DNA of 64,000 bases. Origin: Prunus persica. Its lineage: Eukaryota > Streptophyta > Magnoliopsida > Rosales > Rosaceae. The stretch is from the NCBI RefSeq assembly GCF_000346465.2, contig NC_034014.1, forward strand, positions 62,001-126,000, read 5' to 3'. This document shows positions 46,191-57,589 of the stretch, piece by piece. Each line of letters begins with the position of its first letter. Position 1 is the stretch's first letter. Below the pieces are notes generated by a model. That model was not told the origin of the DNA and did not search any database. It worked only from the letters and a program-made list of their open reading frames with translations. The translations under genes were made by a program, and so were the position numbers.

Positions 46191-47146
46191 CAAAATAAGA
46201 TTGTTTATACATACAATGAGATTTAATTTGTAGCATTATGCTTAACTAAGGAAGTATAAGTTGCAAAAAAGAAAGTAATAACATATTTTACAGGCTGCTT
46301 GTTATGTTAAAATAGTAGGCATGTTTGTATATACATTGAGATGTTAATAGTGGGAAGCAGTTATCAAAATAGCAAAATTTAGATAGTTTTGAGTAGCATG
46401 CTGTTTAATTGGGCAGGTTTTGTTTTGCATTTTCTTCATGACTTTTCTTCTCTTTGATGGAGATCTTGACCGGTTATAAAAAAGTGGGAAAATAGTAAGT
46501 GTTAGTGTTGATGAATGGGGAAAATCGAGTTAGGACAATAATCATAAACATCTAATTATGTATAAACATGAATAATATAATTTAACAATTTAATAAGAAA
46601 GTTATAAATGGTTTTCCAATCGAGGAAACACAAAGTAACGAAATTAAGAGAACTAATGAGCAAGTTCTGGATGGTTTTCCAATTGATGTAACACAAAGTA
46701 AACATATTTTAAATTCTGTGTTTATCTAAAGGAAAAGTTGAAGAGAGGTAAAAGAATCATAGTTGGATGTATTGAAGAAAAATTGAATTTTATGAAAAAG
46801 GAATAATGCGTAACCACTATTTCTTAATTTGAGCTCCCCTATATACATATATTTCACAAAATCTCAGCAAGAGAAAGTACTGTAAATCTGTTTGAAATTG
46901 AGAAGAAGGAAAAAAAGAAACAAATCATCCCTGCATATAAGAATAAGAAAAGAAACAGTGCAATAAAAATATGGCAAAAAGTTTAACCCCATAAGCTCAA
47001 ACTCAATTAAGTTTACCAGAATAGACGTCTTTTTGAAGAATAGAAGGAAGCACTTCATTCAAAACACCCGTTAAAAAATTTTAATATGCTACTATGTTAT
47101 TTACACATCATCGATAAACAGATTATTAAGTTATAAAAAAAAGTCT

Positions 47147-47692
47147 ATCACAAAATTTAATCAACAAATCATAAACCCTAAATTCCAACAAATCAAATAA
47201 TCATATATAGTCATCTATAATCCAACAAATCATTATCCACACACAAAATCATCAATATTCATTCAATCTAATAAATCATTATCCACAAAGAAAATCATCA
47301 ATATTCATCTAATAACTCATTATAAAAATTTCAACTAACTAAAAATATTAGGCATTATCATCAATTAGGGATTTAGAGTTTAAAAATCACTTGAATATGA
47401 GCTTTTCCAAACCAATAGATTAAAATCGGAGATGGAGATGGAAGATAATGAAAACCTGGGGAAGTAAATCAAGCTTGCAGGCCAAATAAATGAGGCTCCA
47501 AGCGCAGCTCCCAACCTTTTCTGCATAAACATGAATTAATCAAACCAAACTGTCATATCAATTAATCAACACACCATTTTTTTTTTTTAAGAAACAAATT
47601 TAATTAAGACAAATGCACAAACAGAGAGAGGAAAAGAGGTACATCACAAAATTTAATCAACAAATCATAAACCCTAAATTCCAACAAATCAA
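47147..47692. repeat. Identical 50-bp direct repeats 496 bp apart
   Basis: The 50-mer beginning 'atcacaaaatttaatcaaca' at 47147-47196 recurs without change at 47643-47692. Between them is a second, shorter duplication built on 'caaatcattatccaca' and 'aaaatcatcaatattcat' (about 47225-47310). Confidence 0.9.
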
Positions 47693-48557
47693 CAGCTTTA
47701 CCATTTGACACGCCCTAAAAGAAAAATATCACACAAAAACAAATACCAAATGCACAAACCGATCCATTTGACACGCCCCTTTGCTCTCTAGCGTTTTAAA
47801 AGGTGTTATCAAGGCGCATCTCGTTGAGTGCGACGATCTGAGGCCTCCTGAAATCGCAAATGGCAAGTTACACGATTGAGGCACACACTGTGTTGTAGAG
47901 GAGGAGTTGCAGAGGTGTGTCGCTGATGGAGGCTCTGGTTCACGAATGAAGAAGACAACCCTATTTTTATTTGTCACAAACGGCGTCGTCCTTGATTTAT
48001 GTTTAATGGTTTGTGTTTTTAAAAAATTCAAACTCTTCATTTTTTGTGCAAACCGTTTCAGGATTCATTGTTTGGCTTCAATTACTTGGTTGTATAATAA
48101 ATATTTCATTATAATAATAATAATGTAATACCAAAAGGCTTACCTCAATGCTCCCAATTTGAAGAAGCCCGTCTGTCAAAAAAATTAAATAATAAAAAAC
48201 AACAACGAAGAAGAGTCCTTGCACAACGATCTCAAATCACACTTTGATATTAGAGTTTTTGTTTAATTGGGATTTGATTGATACTACTTGTTTGTTGATC
48301 TAATCTTTTCACTGTGATAATATATTTTTATTATTAATTATGTATTTATTTTATCGTGCTAATCAATCTTTAAATTAACTAAGGGTCTGGTTTTCATAAT
48401 ATGTTTTTTATTGGGCAATATCAAAATCATTATTGCCCCTCTCCTGAAAAATTTCTGGATCCGCTTCTGCATGTTATTATTCTGATGTGAATCGAAACTC
48501 GAACTCGGTTCCTAGTGAAAATTGTGAAGACAGTAAGCTGTTATCGAACTATTAGTC

Positions 48558-48990
48558 ATGTGCCCCTTTATGCTACTGAATGGGATTGGACATATAAGGT
48601 TTAGAGACACATCTGCTGAGGCTGAAGAATTTTTCAAGGAAAAGAAAATAATGAAATCGGGTGAAAGGAAAGCATGCACAAAGCTACTGGATGTGTACAC
48701 AGACATCCTTCCATCTAAAGTGAAAGGAGATGGAAGCAAGTCAGTTCTATTTGATGCATGCAGGCTTGCTAAAGCCTTGCAGTCCCTGGAGTCAGATAGA
48801 GGGTGGACTAATGGGAGAAAGTGGCAGTTTGTAAGTCAAGTGTGGGTGGAGATGCTCTCTTATGCCGCCAATCAATGTCGATGGAGTGGTCCGGCTCAGC
48901 AGCTCAGGTGAGGAGGAGAGCTGCTCACCCATGTCTTTGCTCCATATTTAGGATACAGCAACCAAAAGCAGATAAAAAAAGGATTTTTTT
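48558..48990 (+). pseudogene. DUF4220/DUF594 protein, C-terminal fragment
   Basis: A frame of 117 residues ends at TGA 48909-48911 and continues in phase afterwards (GGELLTHVFAPYLGYSN). The motifs LLDVYTDILPSKVKGDGSKS, VLFDACRLAKALQSLE and FVSQVWVEMLSYAANQCRW are the C-terminal signature of plant DUF594 proteins. These are large membrane proteins of unknown role, normally over 600 residues, so all N-terminal membrane segments are missing. With an in-frame stop just before the usual end, I read it as a gene fragment, probably moved by a transposon or left by deletion. The upstream 300 bases hold nothing related. Confidence 0.8.
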
Positions 48991-49721
48991 TTTCCTTCAA
49001 GCACCCTTGGTCTTTGCTTTCCACCGTTTTATCGGCAACCAAAACAGAAATTGGGAATGATTTCCATTTCTAAGATTTCTCCAAGAAAGCAAAGTCATTG
49101 AATCGACAATTGATTAACAAAATTAATATAAGAACGATGGAAATACCTGAGATACTCTGTGAGATTCAATCCCCTTCCTGATAGAACCCAAGTGAGTCGG
49201 AAAGTGAGCACCTTGGAAGATAAGAGGAAGATCATAGCGATGAAAAAGACGAAGGCAAGGAAGTCGGTGAACAATGAAAACACAAACTGATGGAAGATCA
49301 TAGATTAAATTTTTTGATAAAAAAAAAAGTGTAAATTAAAAAAAGGAAAAAATTTATGTAGGAAGCTGGGTTTCTTTTTTTTTTTTTTAAATAGAAAAAG
49401 AAAAAAACAAACAGTTTAATCATCATGTCTTTTTTGGTCATTTTACCAACTAAAAGCACTTCTGATAAAAATTTACCACACACTTTAACTACTCACAGCA
49501 GTGTTTTGAAATACAATTTACCGAACGCATAATTGTTTTTTTTTCACAGCTAATTATTATCGCAGAACAATAAAAATAGTTTTTTTTAAAAGCACAGTAA
49601 TACCAAAGTAGCCCTAAAAAAGGGCCTTTAATGACAGTTCTAAAATTGTGGTTGGGTTGGGGTTGTTTGGTGGAGGCTAGAAGAAGTCGAGATGGGTGGG
49701 GTTTAGGGTTTTTTATTTTTA

Positions 49722-49923
49722 GTTTTTGATTGAAATTATTAATTAAAAGAGGATAATATGGTAAATTTACACTTTTTTATATTTTAAAAAATAAAAATAA
49801 AAATCAGATAATGGATTCTATTTTTATGAAACACAACTACCCATTATCTTTTTTAATTCTAAAACAAATTTAAATTTAAAAAAAAACCTCTCGCAAGCAC
49901 GAAAGTGTATGGGAAGAGGCTAG
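49722..49923 (+). mobile_element. Helitron copy B, 5'-truncated
   Basis: Shares the body of copy A from 'attattaattaaaagaggat' on and ends with a hairpin ('cctctcgcaagcac...gggaagagg') and CTAG followed by T. The first 80 or so bases of the family are missing. Confidence 0.8.
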
Positions 49924-50487
49924 TATATATAAACAAAAGGCAAAGAATGGTGAAACATTCAAAATACCATAAAATACCTTTGGTTAATTAAAATATTAAG
50001 AATTAAAATAATTAATTAAATTAGGATAATATGGTAAATTCACATTTTTTTCATATTAAAAAAATTAAAATTAAAAACAAAATCAGATAATAAGTCCTAC
50101 TTTTATGGAACACTAGTCTCTTCGCACATACTTTCGTGCCTACGAGAGGCTTTTTTTAAAAAAAATTTAAATTTATTTTAGAATTAAAAAAGATAATGGA
50201 TAGTTGTGTTCCATAAAAATAGGATTCATTATCTGCTTTTTCTTTCAATTTTAATTTTTTTAATATGAAAAAGTGTGAATTTACCATATTATCCTCATTT
50301 AATTAATATTTTTAATTTTTAATGTTTGAATTAACAAAGGGCATTTTTTGGTATTTTGAATGTTTCATCATTCTCTGCCTTTTGCTTTATATATATAGAT
50401 AACTACCTATATTATCTTTTCTTAATTCTAAAAATAAATAAAAAAGAAAAAAGAAAACCAATTGACACATGCGTGAGCGTGTGCTAA
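49924..50487 (+). mobile_element. Helitron copy C, split by copy D
   Basis: Begins TATATATAAACAAAAGGC directly at the end of copy B, head to tail, and runs to 50112. It resumes at 50400 with 'taactacctatattatcttt', the expected continuation by comparison with copy A. The 3' end near 50487 has an imperfect hairpin (acacatgc / gcgtgtg) then CTAA. Edges are less certain than for A and D. Confidence 0.7.
50113..50399 (-). mobile_element. Helitron copy D, inserted in copy C
   Basis: On the minus strand it starts TCTATATATATAAAGCAAAA at 50399 and ends CTAG at 50113. A 'gcctctcg' / 'cgaagagac' hairpin precedes the end. The flanking bases are A (50112) and T (50400), the exact Helitron target. It is 287 bp with no coding content. 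Confidence 0.88.
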
Positions 50488-50728
50488 GGGGATAGTTGTT
50501 AACTATAGCTAAACACCATGGACATATGTCAACTTTTGAGAAGGGTGGTGAGGATATACCTTAGGTTAAAGTAGTGAGCAAAAATACTCCTTTAAAATTT
50601 TAAAAGTCTACATGTCCGTCCAATCCTTGTAATTACCTTGCACGGTTGGGATCTTTCTAAAGCTTGAAGGAGGACAGGATGAAAAAGATTTTCAAGGCTG
50701 GGAAGAGAGTACTCATAATCATGAAAAG

Positions 50729-51581
50729 AGTAATGCTATTTAGACACACAAAATTGACCACATGAGCCACTATCTTATGTGGCAGCTGATATGGTTATGC
50801 CATGTCAATTAATGTATATTCCCATGTATATTTTATTTTTATTTACTTGTTTTTTTAATAATCCTTAAAAACAACAAAATTATAATTAATTATAATTAAC
50901 CTTAGCATCTTTACGGTGCAGCAGGCTGCAGCTTCGTTCTCTACTCAACACTCTCTTCCTCCATCAAATCTACCCTTACCCAGTAACACCAGCGCACTGC
51001 TTGCCACATCTCCGAGTACCACCAAGCCGCGCGAGAAACCCGACAAATCGCATCAATCCATCTTGGAAGAACATTCATTTTTAAAATAAAAATAGTTCAT
51101 ATTTTGAGAATTGTTAGACTTCGATCCTTCACCAGTTGATTGGAAAGCTAATACCCCATCCCTAGCTAGCAACACACTAAAGCTTTAAAATTCTTTTTAA
51201 TTCTTATACACATGACCAGAGAATATGAGATCTCAAAATCAATTCGGATTTTCTAGATAGCTAGTGAAATAGGCATTTAGATTTTTGAGTTGGATTTTCT
51301 TGATTAGTTGATTTGCAGAGTTGGGTTTGTTGAATCAAAGAATTGGTTTTCTTTTTGGAGGGAGATCGCAGGAGGATGAGAAAATACTGAAAGGGAAGGA
51401 AAAGGCAACCAAAGGGATACAACGAAGAAGATGAAAAATTGAAAATATAAATTATTTAGTTTAAAAAGGACAAAAGAAAAACACAGTTGGTCATATTTAA
51501 GTAACGTGGCATATACACATTAGCTGCCACATAAGGTGGTCAGTTAATGTGATCAATCTTATGCATCTAAATAGCATTACT
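50729..51581. mobile_element. Non-autonomous DNA transposon with about 70-bp TIRs
   Basis: The left end AGTAATGCTATTTAGA and the right end, reverse-complemented, match. Similarity continues through 'cttatgtggcagct' to about 70-80 bp inward. The interior (about 700 bp) is non-coding. Flanks show 'atgaaaag' and 'atgaaaaa' but offset by three bases, so the target duplication is unresolved. Confidence 0.75.
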
Positions 51582-51804
51582 GTTATGAAAAAGGGCTGGA
51601 CACGGTCAAAGGGAGAGAGGGTCTGTAGGGATGTGGAAGAGGAAAAAAATGAGAGGAAGGGCGCATTGCAAGGGCCAAGATAGAAAGGGTAAGCTTTGCA
51701 GACAATAGCGGGGGATTTGAATGGTCGAGAATTGTCAATGGCATGTATATAAGAGTAGGGTGGGGGGAGATACTAAGTACACCAAATCAAACATCGTCTT
51801 CAAA

Positions 51805-51904
51805 NNNNNNNNNNNNNNNNNNNNNNNNNNNNNNNNNNNNNNNNNNNNNNNNNNNNNNNNNNNNNNNNNNNNNNNNNNNNNNNNNNNNNNNNNNNNNNNN
51901 NNNN
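51805..51904. other. Assembly gap (100 N)
   Basis: A run of exactly 100 N, 53 bases upstream of the SKS start codon. The round size suggests a gap of unknown true length, hiding part of the SKS promoter. Confidence 1.
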
Positions 51905-51957
51905 ACATAGATTGACTTTACGTATTGTGTGAGCATTCGAACTAGAGAGAGAGCAAG

Positions 51958-53776
51958 ATGTCTGGGATGATGCTTATGCTGCTGCTGTGCCTCTCAGTTG
52001 GGACAATTTCGGTTGTCCACTGTGGGAACCCTTACCTTTTTTTCACATGGAATGTCACCTATGGAACCCTCTCTCCTCTGGGAGTTCCCCAGCAAGTCAT
52101 TCTCATAAATGGCCAATTTCCTGGACCCAACATCAACTCCACCACCAACGACAACATCGTGCTCAACGTCTTCAATAACCTTGACGAGCCATTCCTTGTG
52201 ACATGGTGCGTACCTAGCTAATTCGATTCACATATATCCTATAATTAATTAATAAGTTTTTATTTAATTAATTGTGATTAATTATTGCAGGAACGGTATC
52301 CAGCAGAGGAAAAATTCATGGCAAGATGGAACCCTTGGAACCATGTGCCCCATTCCCCCTGGTACGAACTACACCTACCAATTCCAAGTGAAGGACCAGA
52401 TCGGGAGCTACATGTACTATCCCATAACTGCCATGCATAAGGCAGGCGGTGCCTTCGGTGGCCTCCGCGTGAACAGTCGCCTGCTCATTCCCGTGCCTTA
52501 TGCCGATCCAGAGGATGACTACACTGTCCTCATCGGTGACTGGTATACCAAAAGCCACACCCAACTAAAGAAATTATTGGACAGCGGTCGTTCCATGGCC
52601 AGGCCAGATGGGGTCCTCATCAACGGCAAATCTTCAAAGGGAGATGGCAAAGACGAGCCCCTCTTCGTCATGAAGCCCGGCAAGACCTACAAGTACAGGA
52701 TCTGCAACGTGGGGCTCAAGAACTCCCTCAACTTCAGGATCCAAGGACACTCCATGAAGCTTGTTGAATTGGAGGGCTCCCACACAGTCCAAAACACCTA
52801 CGACTCCATGGATGTGCATCTCGGGCAATGTTTCTCCGTGCTTGTGACTGCCGACAAGGACCCCAAGGACTACTACATGGTGGCTTCCACCCGTTTCACC
52901 AAGAGCGTGCTCACCGGCAAAGGCATCATCCGCTACGAAAATGGCAAGGGCCCTGCCTCGCCTGAACTCCCCAAGGCCCCCGTAGGATGGGCCTGGTCTC
53001 TTAACCAGTTCCGCTCCTTCCGCTGGAACCTCACTGCCAGTGCTGCCAGGCCTAATCCTCAGGGCTCCTACCACTATGGTAAGATTAACATCAGCCGCAC
53101 CATCAAGCTCGTCAACTCCGCCAGCAAGGTGGACGGCAAGCTTCGCTATGCCATCAACGGAATCTCCCACGTGGACTCTGAAACTCCCCTCAAGCTGGCT
53201 GACTACTATAAAGTTTGGGACAAAGTCTTCAAGCCCGATACCATGAAGGATACTCCCCCAGCCACAGCGGCAGACAAGATCACAATGGTAACCAATGTTG
53301 TCAACATAACCATAAAAGATTTCGTTGAGATCATCTTTGAGAACCCGGAGAAGAGCCTTCAGACATGGCATTTGGATGGATACTCCTTTTTTTCCGTCGC
53401 GTAAGTTCATCTATTTATTATACCTATCTATCTAAATAAGCTAATTAAAGGAAATTAATCATTCTCCCTCTACAGCTCGGAGCCCGGCACGTGGACCCCA
53501 GCAAAGAGAAGCAACTACAATCTCCTTGACGCTGTGAGCAGGTACAGTGTCCAAGTGTTCCCCAAATCCTGGGCTGCCATCATGTTGACATTCGACAACG
53601 CCGGAATGTGGAACATAAGGTCTGACCAACCGGAGAGGCGCTACCTAGGACAGCAGTTTTACGTGGACGTTGAAAATATTGCACGCTCCCTCAGAAACGA
53701 GTACAACATGCCAGACAATGCCCTTGTCTGTGGCATCGTTAAGGACATGCCCAAGCCCGCACCGTACAGCATGTAA
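51958..53776 (+). CDS. SKU5-similar (SKS) multicopper oxidase-like protein, pollen type
   Basis: Three GT/AG exons (51958-52205, 52291-53400, 53476-53776) give 552 residues, the usual SKS length. An N-terminal signal peptide (MSGMMLMLLLCLSVGTISVV, cleavage near residue 22) sends it to the secretory pathway and wall. Three cupredoxin domains follow, at about 25-145, 155-300 and 370-530. Family marks include LINGQFPGPNINSTTNDN, WNGIQQRKNSWQDG, TWHLDGYSFF and the end VKDMPKPAPYSM, as in Brassica Bp10 and tobacco NTP303 ('L-ascorbate oxidase homolog'). The HWHG and HCH copper-ligand clusters of true oxidases are replaced, so it probably has no oxidase activity, as is known for this family. Many NxS/T glycosylation sites. 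No GPI-anchor-like hydrophobic tail. Exon 2 is markedly GC-richer than its surroundings. The gap upstream hides part of the promoter. Confidence 0.95.
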
Positions 53777-55250
53777 CATATTTCACCGCCATGCCATGCC
53801 GCTTCACACTACGTTACAGATACAGAGTAGAGAGGGACAGCGACGATCCGGAAAAGTGTACGCGTGTGAGTGAGTGTGAGAGAGAGATCATCATTAAGAT
53901 TTTTTGTATTTCTTTGCAGCCAATTTAAGCAAAGAGAGAAGAATGGTAAAGAATAAGAAGGGTTTGGCACAACATAAAAGATTGCCTCGTTATGTGTGCA
54001 TCAACTCTCTAGAATTATGCCATTACATTTTCCTATCAGAATAAAAAAAGAGAGAAATGAATATGCCATTACATTTTTGTACTTCCATTTTATTTATATG
54101 TTATAATCTCTTTCTTAATTACATTTTCCCAGTTCATTTTGCCCATTTATGATTTTCCTCATCATATATATACATATAAAATATATATATATATATTGTA
54201 ATTACTCTTTAGCTACATAGAGCCCTATAGACACGTGGTAAATTTACTATTTACTCCCTACTATATAGAGACCTAGAGTCATGGTAAATTTACTATTTAG
54301 TCTGTCATGAATTCGATCAAAACAAACAAATGTCTATCATTTAGCATCATATAATCGGATACCGAATCTCTGCAAAATATCTGAACTATTAAAATCATCC
54401 AATTGTTTAAAAGATGACACATAAGCTTTTTTTTCATCAGAAAATTGTTTTTAAATTACCAATTATTTTATTGTTAAAAAATTAAATAAATAAAACTAAA
54501 AAATCACGCCCTTTCCACCACCATAGGGGGAAGGGGCTATAACTTCTTTGGCAAAAGGAGCTGAGATTAGGCTGCTCCAATCTTCCTTCCCATTCATTTA
54601 TAGTGGGTCCTTCTTCTCCCTAAGTCAGAGCCATCAATTGATTGGTGGATTTCGTCCCTTGACTAGAAGAAGATAGCTTTGGGGGTCATTGTGGTTTAGC
54701 CGTATTTGGTGGGGCTTGTTGTGGTAAAGGGGAAGGGAAAAGGGGAGTTGTTTTCCACACGCCAAATCTCATCCCGACTCCACGGTCCTTGCATCGACTG
54801 GGACATCGGAAGAAACCAGTGTTTTGAGAGAAGTGCGGCGGTTTGGGTGGCGTGGGAGTGGGTAGGCGGTTGGGAGGGGGAGTCGGCTTTCTAGTTTTGT
54901 AATTTTTGGATTTTGTAATTTTTTTTATAAATTTTTTAGATTGAATTAAAGTTTTTTTGTTATTAAATTTTTCAAGATTTGCTAATATGTGATATTTTAA
55001 ACGGTTAGATTATTAAAATGGTTCATATATTGTGAAATGCAGATAAATGCATGAACACTAAATGCAAAGACTCGTGATTTCATATAATCCATAAGATGAT
55101 GGTGCTTTATATGTTCAAAAAAAATATAAAAATGTTGTAAATGCATGAGTTGGTGGATGACCACCATACCTCTTAATATTCCACCGTTGGATTTTATGTA
55201 ACCTATGCACTAAGTATTTGTAATTAGTGCTTGTAACCTATAGGTATATT
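53777..55250. other. Intergenic region downstream of the SKS gene
   Basis: Includes the SKS 3' UTR with a short GA run near 53876, possible polyadenylation signals ('aataaaaaaag' near 54041) and a (TA)n tract at about 54178-54196. No convincing gene. A G-rich open frame near 54706-54894 has no recognisable domain. Confidence 0.6.
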
Positions 55251-57574
55251 GTAAATGATGGTATTCAATCTCCTATCTTGTAAGCCTATAAATAGGTGGT
55301 TCTACCAAAGACATTGCTCTTTATAACACGTTATCAGCACGACATTGCTCTTGGTATGTTTTCTTTCTCTAATTTTCCCATTTTCTTATATGAGCTAGAG
55401 TCATCACATGGTATAGATTTTCTTTGTACTTACCATCAGACTTCATCATGCTCATTTAAGAAGAAAAAAAAAGTTTCTTATTCTTATTACACTTGAATAT
55501 GATACCATGTTTTTTTTAACTTGTTTGTTTATTTAATTTTAAGCATTATCTTAATTAATTACAGCTTGTTATGATGAGTTTGTATTATACAAAAGATCAG
55601 GGCCCGAAGTTCCTCGATCCTCATCATATAACTAGATTAGGACCTAGAGTTCTTTTGATTGAATCAGAACCTGAAGTTCTTTGATTCCAAATAATTGAAG
55701 GCATGAAGTTCTGCGAATTTAAAGAGCACATAAGGACATAAAACTCCTCGATTTTGTATTAATCAAAATCAGAATTCCATGAGGTCTACATATGTCAAGA
55801 ACTCGAACCAGAAGTTTCGAGTGCATATACATCGATTTGAGTATGAAGTTCAAAGCACAACTATTAATTCAATTTATTTAGATCTACGTATTCGTACCTG
55901 AAGTTTCGAATATATATTGATATGAACCTGAAGTTCATAGTTTTTCATGGATCTTAATACTATATATGAACTTGAAGTTCATTACTTATTTGTGCCTATA
56001 TGAACCTGAATTGGTTGGAAATCCAATTCTTAAACTTGTAGTTTTATCTACATATTGAATCCACATTAATATTGGATTATCTTGGAATTTCATAATCTTT
56101 AATTGATTTATTTTATTCCTTGTTTATACCACTTTACTTATTTTATTATATTTTATTTTATTTATGTTAGGTTATTAATTAATTTCGTTTTACAATGGTA
56201 ATGTTTTGTATTACCGCCCCAATATTGATAGCCAGAGGCGTCTATTGGAGAAACGTCCTACTTTCTTTTGTGGGTAGGAAGTTTATGATGTTATGAACCA
56301 AAAGTTCTTGAGGCCCCAATATTACACAACTATTATAGTTGAAGATTATGATGTCATGAACTAGAAGTTCATTGACCGAATAACTTTTATGTTGTGACAT
56401 GACTATCTTGGCAATCCATGTCCCACAATGATGCATAAGATTTTTTGTAAGGACATCGTTTAAAGACTCAAATTATTGTCTTGTCCAACAATATCATTAC
56501 AAAGAACGCTCACAAATAAAATATGTCATAAGATCATCTCAGTCAAAAATTGACTTTGAGCCATAATTCAAGGGGATATTTGTGAGCCTATACAACATTT
56601 AATTATGGATCACTTCACCAGTTTTGTTGAATATGCCTACTAAAATGGTTACATATTTATCTCTTGTGAAGACGCTGACGAGCACAATTCCCACATTATC
56701 CAATCCAGTCAATTTGAATTGATAATGATGGTGAGTTTATTTTCCTAAATTTTGAGATAATTTTTCCGCCGTTAGGGGGAGAAATGACAGTTCCTGAAGA
56801 ACATCGTGAAATAGTGTTGAATCAATCCACTTTTGTCTCATCAAGAAAATGCATATATAAGTTGTACATATGCTAACGTGGATTGATATTCTCGTATCAC
56901 AATCCATTAACATGGTGACTATATATATAATGCATGCCTGAAGCATGACAAAAATATAGGTTCTAAAAACTTAACTCCCTAGAAGTGGAGATTATTTGAA
57001 AAATTCAAGCCCTATAAAAAAAAATAACGCTCTATAGGAGGTTATGATCCACATATTCTAAATAATTCATTGTAAAAGAGGTGTTTGTCCCATAAGTGAC
57101 AACATAAGCCCCTGAAGAGGCATTGGTACCCTAAAGTAATGAGATGCTTATAAATTATGCATGCGCATGCACATGAGAATTGTGGGATCACAAATCGATG
57201 ATACATTTGGTTTATTAGTAGCTACTACAATCATCAAGGGCTATGATTATATTAAATCACGTTTCATGAATGTTAACAAGTTAAGTGATTGGCCAAAAAT
57301 GGAAATAGGCAATTCCATTTATCACTAAATAAGAAGGGTTGGATATTGAACCTATAACTCAAACACCAAATTACAAATGTTAAGTATGAAGGTTATGAAT
57401 TGGTGTTTGTGAAGTGAAATAAGATCACTAATATGACACAAGGTTTTCTGGGAGAGACATGTGGTTTTAGTATCTCATCTCATCGTAAATGCATCCATAT
57501 TTCTATAAGTGCAGTTGTTACTTTAACGCGAAACTTATAGCATGTGTTAAATGCATATTTATTAAGACTATATG
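55250..57574 (+). mobile_element. Decayed Ty1/copia retrotransposon, truncated by CACTA
   Basis: An LTR-like end with 'gtaagcctataaataggtgg' (TATA) is followed by 'taacacgttatcagcacgac', a primer-site-like stretch. Much further on, broken frames recall copia pol. Near 56570 the reading KGDICEP resembles the integrase start. Near 56740 it reads FLNFEIIFPPLGGEMTVPEE, then near 57110 APEEALVP and near 57200 DDTFGLLVAT. Near 57390 GYELVFVK is followed by a stop and ITNMTQGF, the start of the copia reverse transcriptase. The rest of pol is missing where the CACTA element begins at 57575. Many stops; long dead. Confidence 0.7.
55590..56370. repeat. Irregular repeats of a 'gaacctgaagttc' phrase
   Basis: The phrase 'gaacctgaagttc' and variants (gcccgaagttcc, gaacttgaagttc, gaaccaaaagttc, gaactagaagttc) recur more than ten times at uneven spacing of about 25-90 bp within the copia remnant. 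Confidence 0.75.
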
Positions 57575-57589
57575 CACTACTACGATTTA

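Larger units (their letters stand above)
45794..48557. other. Intergenic region upstream of ALKBH6
   Basis: AT-rich sequence without a convincing gene. It includes the ALKBH6 promoter, a Helitron-type terminus at 46144 and a duplicated 50-mer (see separate entries). Short open frames here have no recognisable domain. Confidence 0.6.

Noticed and set aside
52634..53410. 258-residue antisense open frame across SKS exon 2
   Set aside because: Shadow of the GC-rich SKS coding strand; it resembles no known protein, while the plus strand is a clear SKS gene with proper introns.
54706..54894. 62-residue G-rich open frame downstream of SKS
   Set aside because: Low complexity, no domain, no splice or promoter context.
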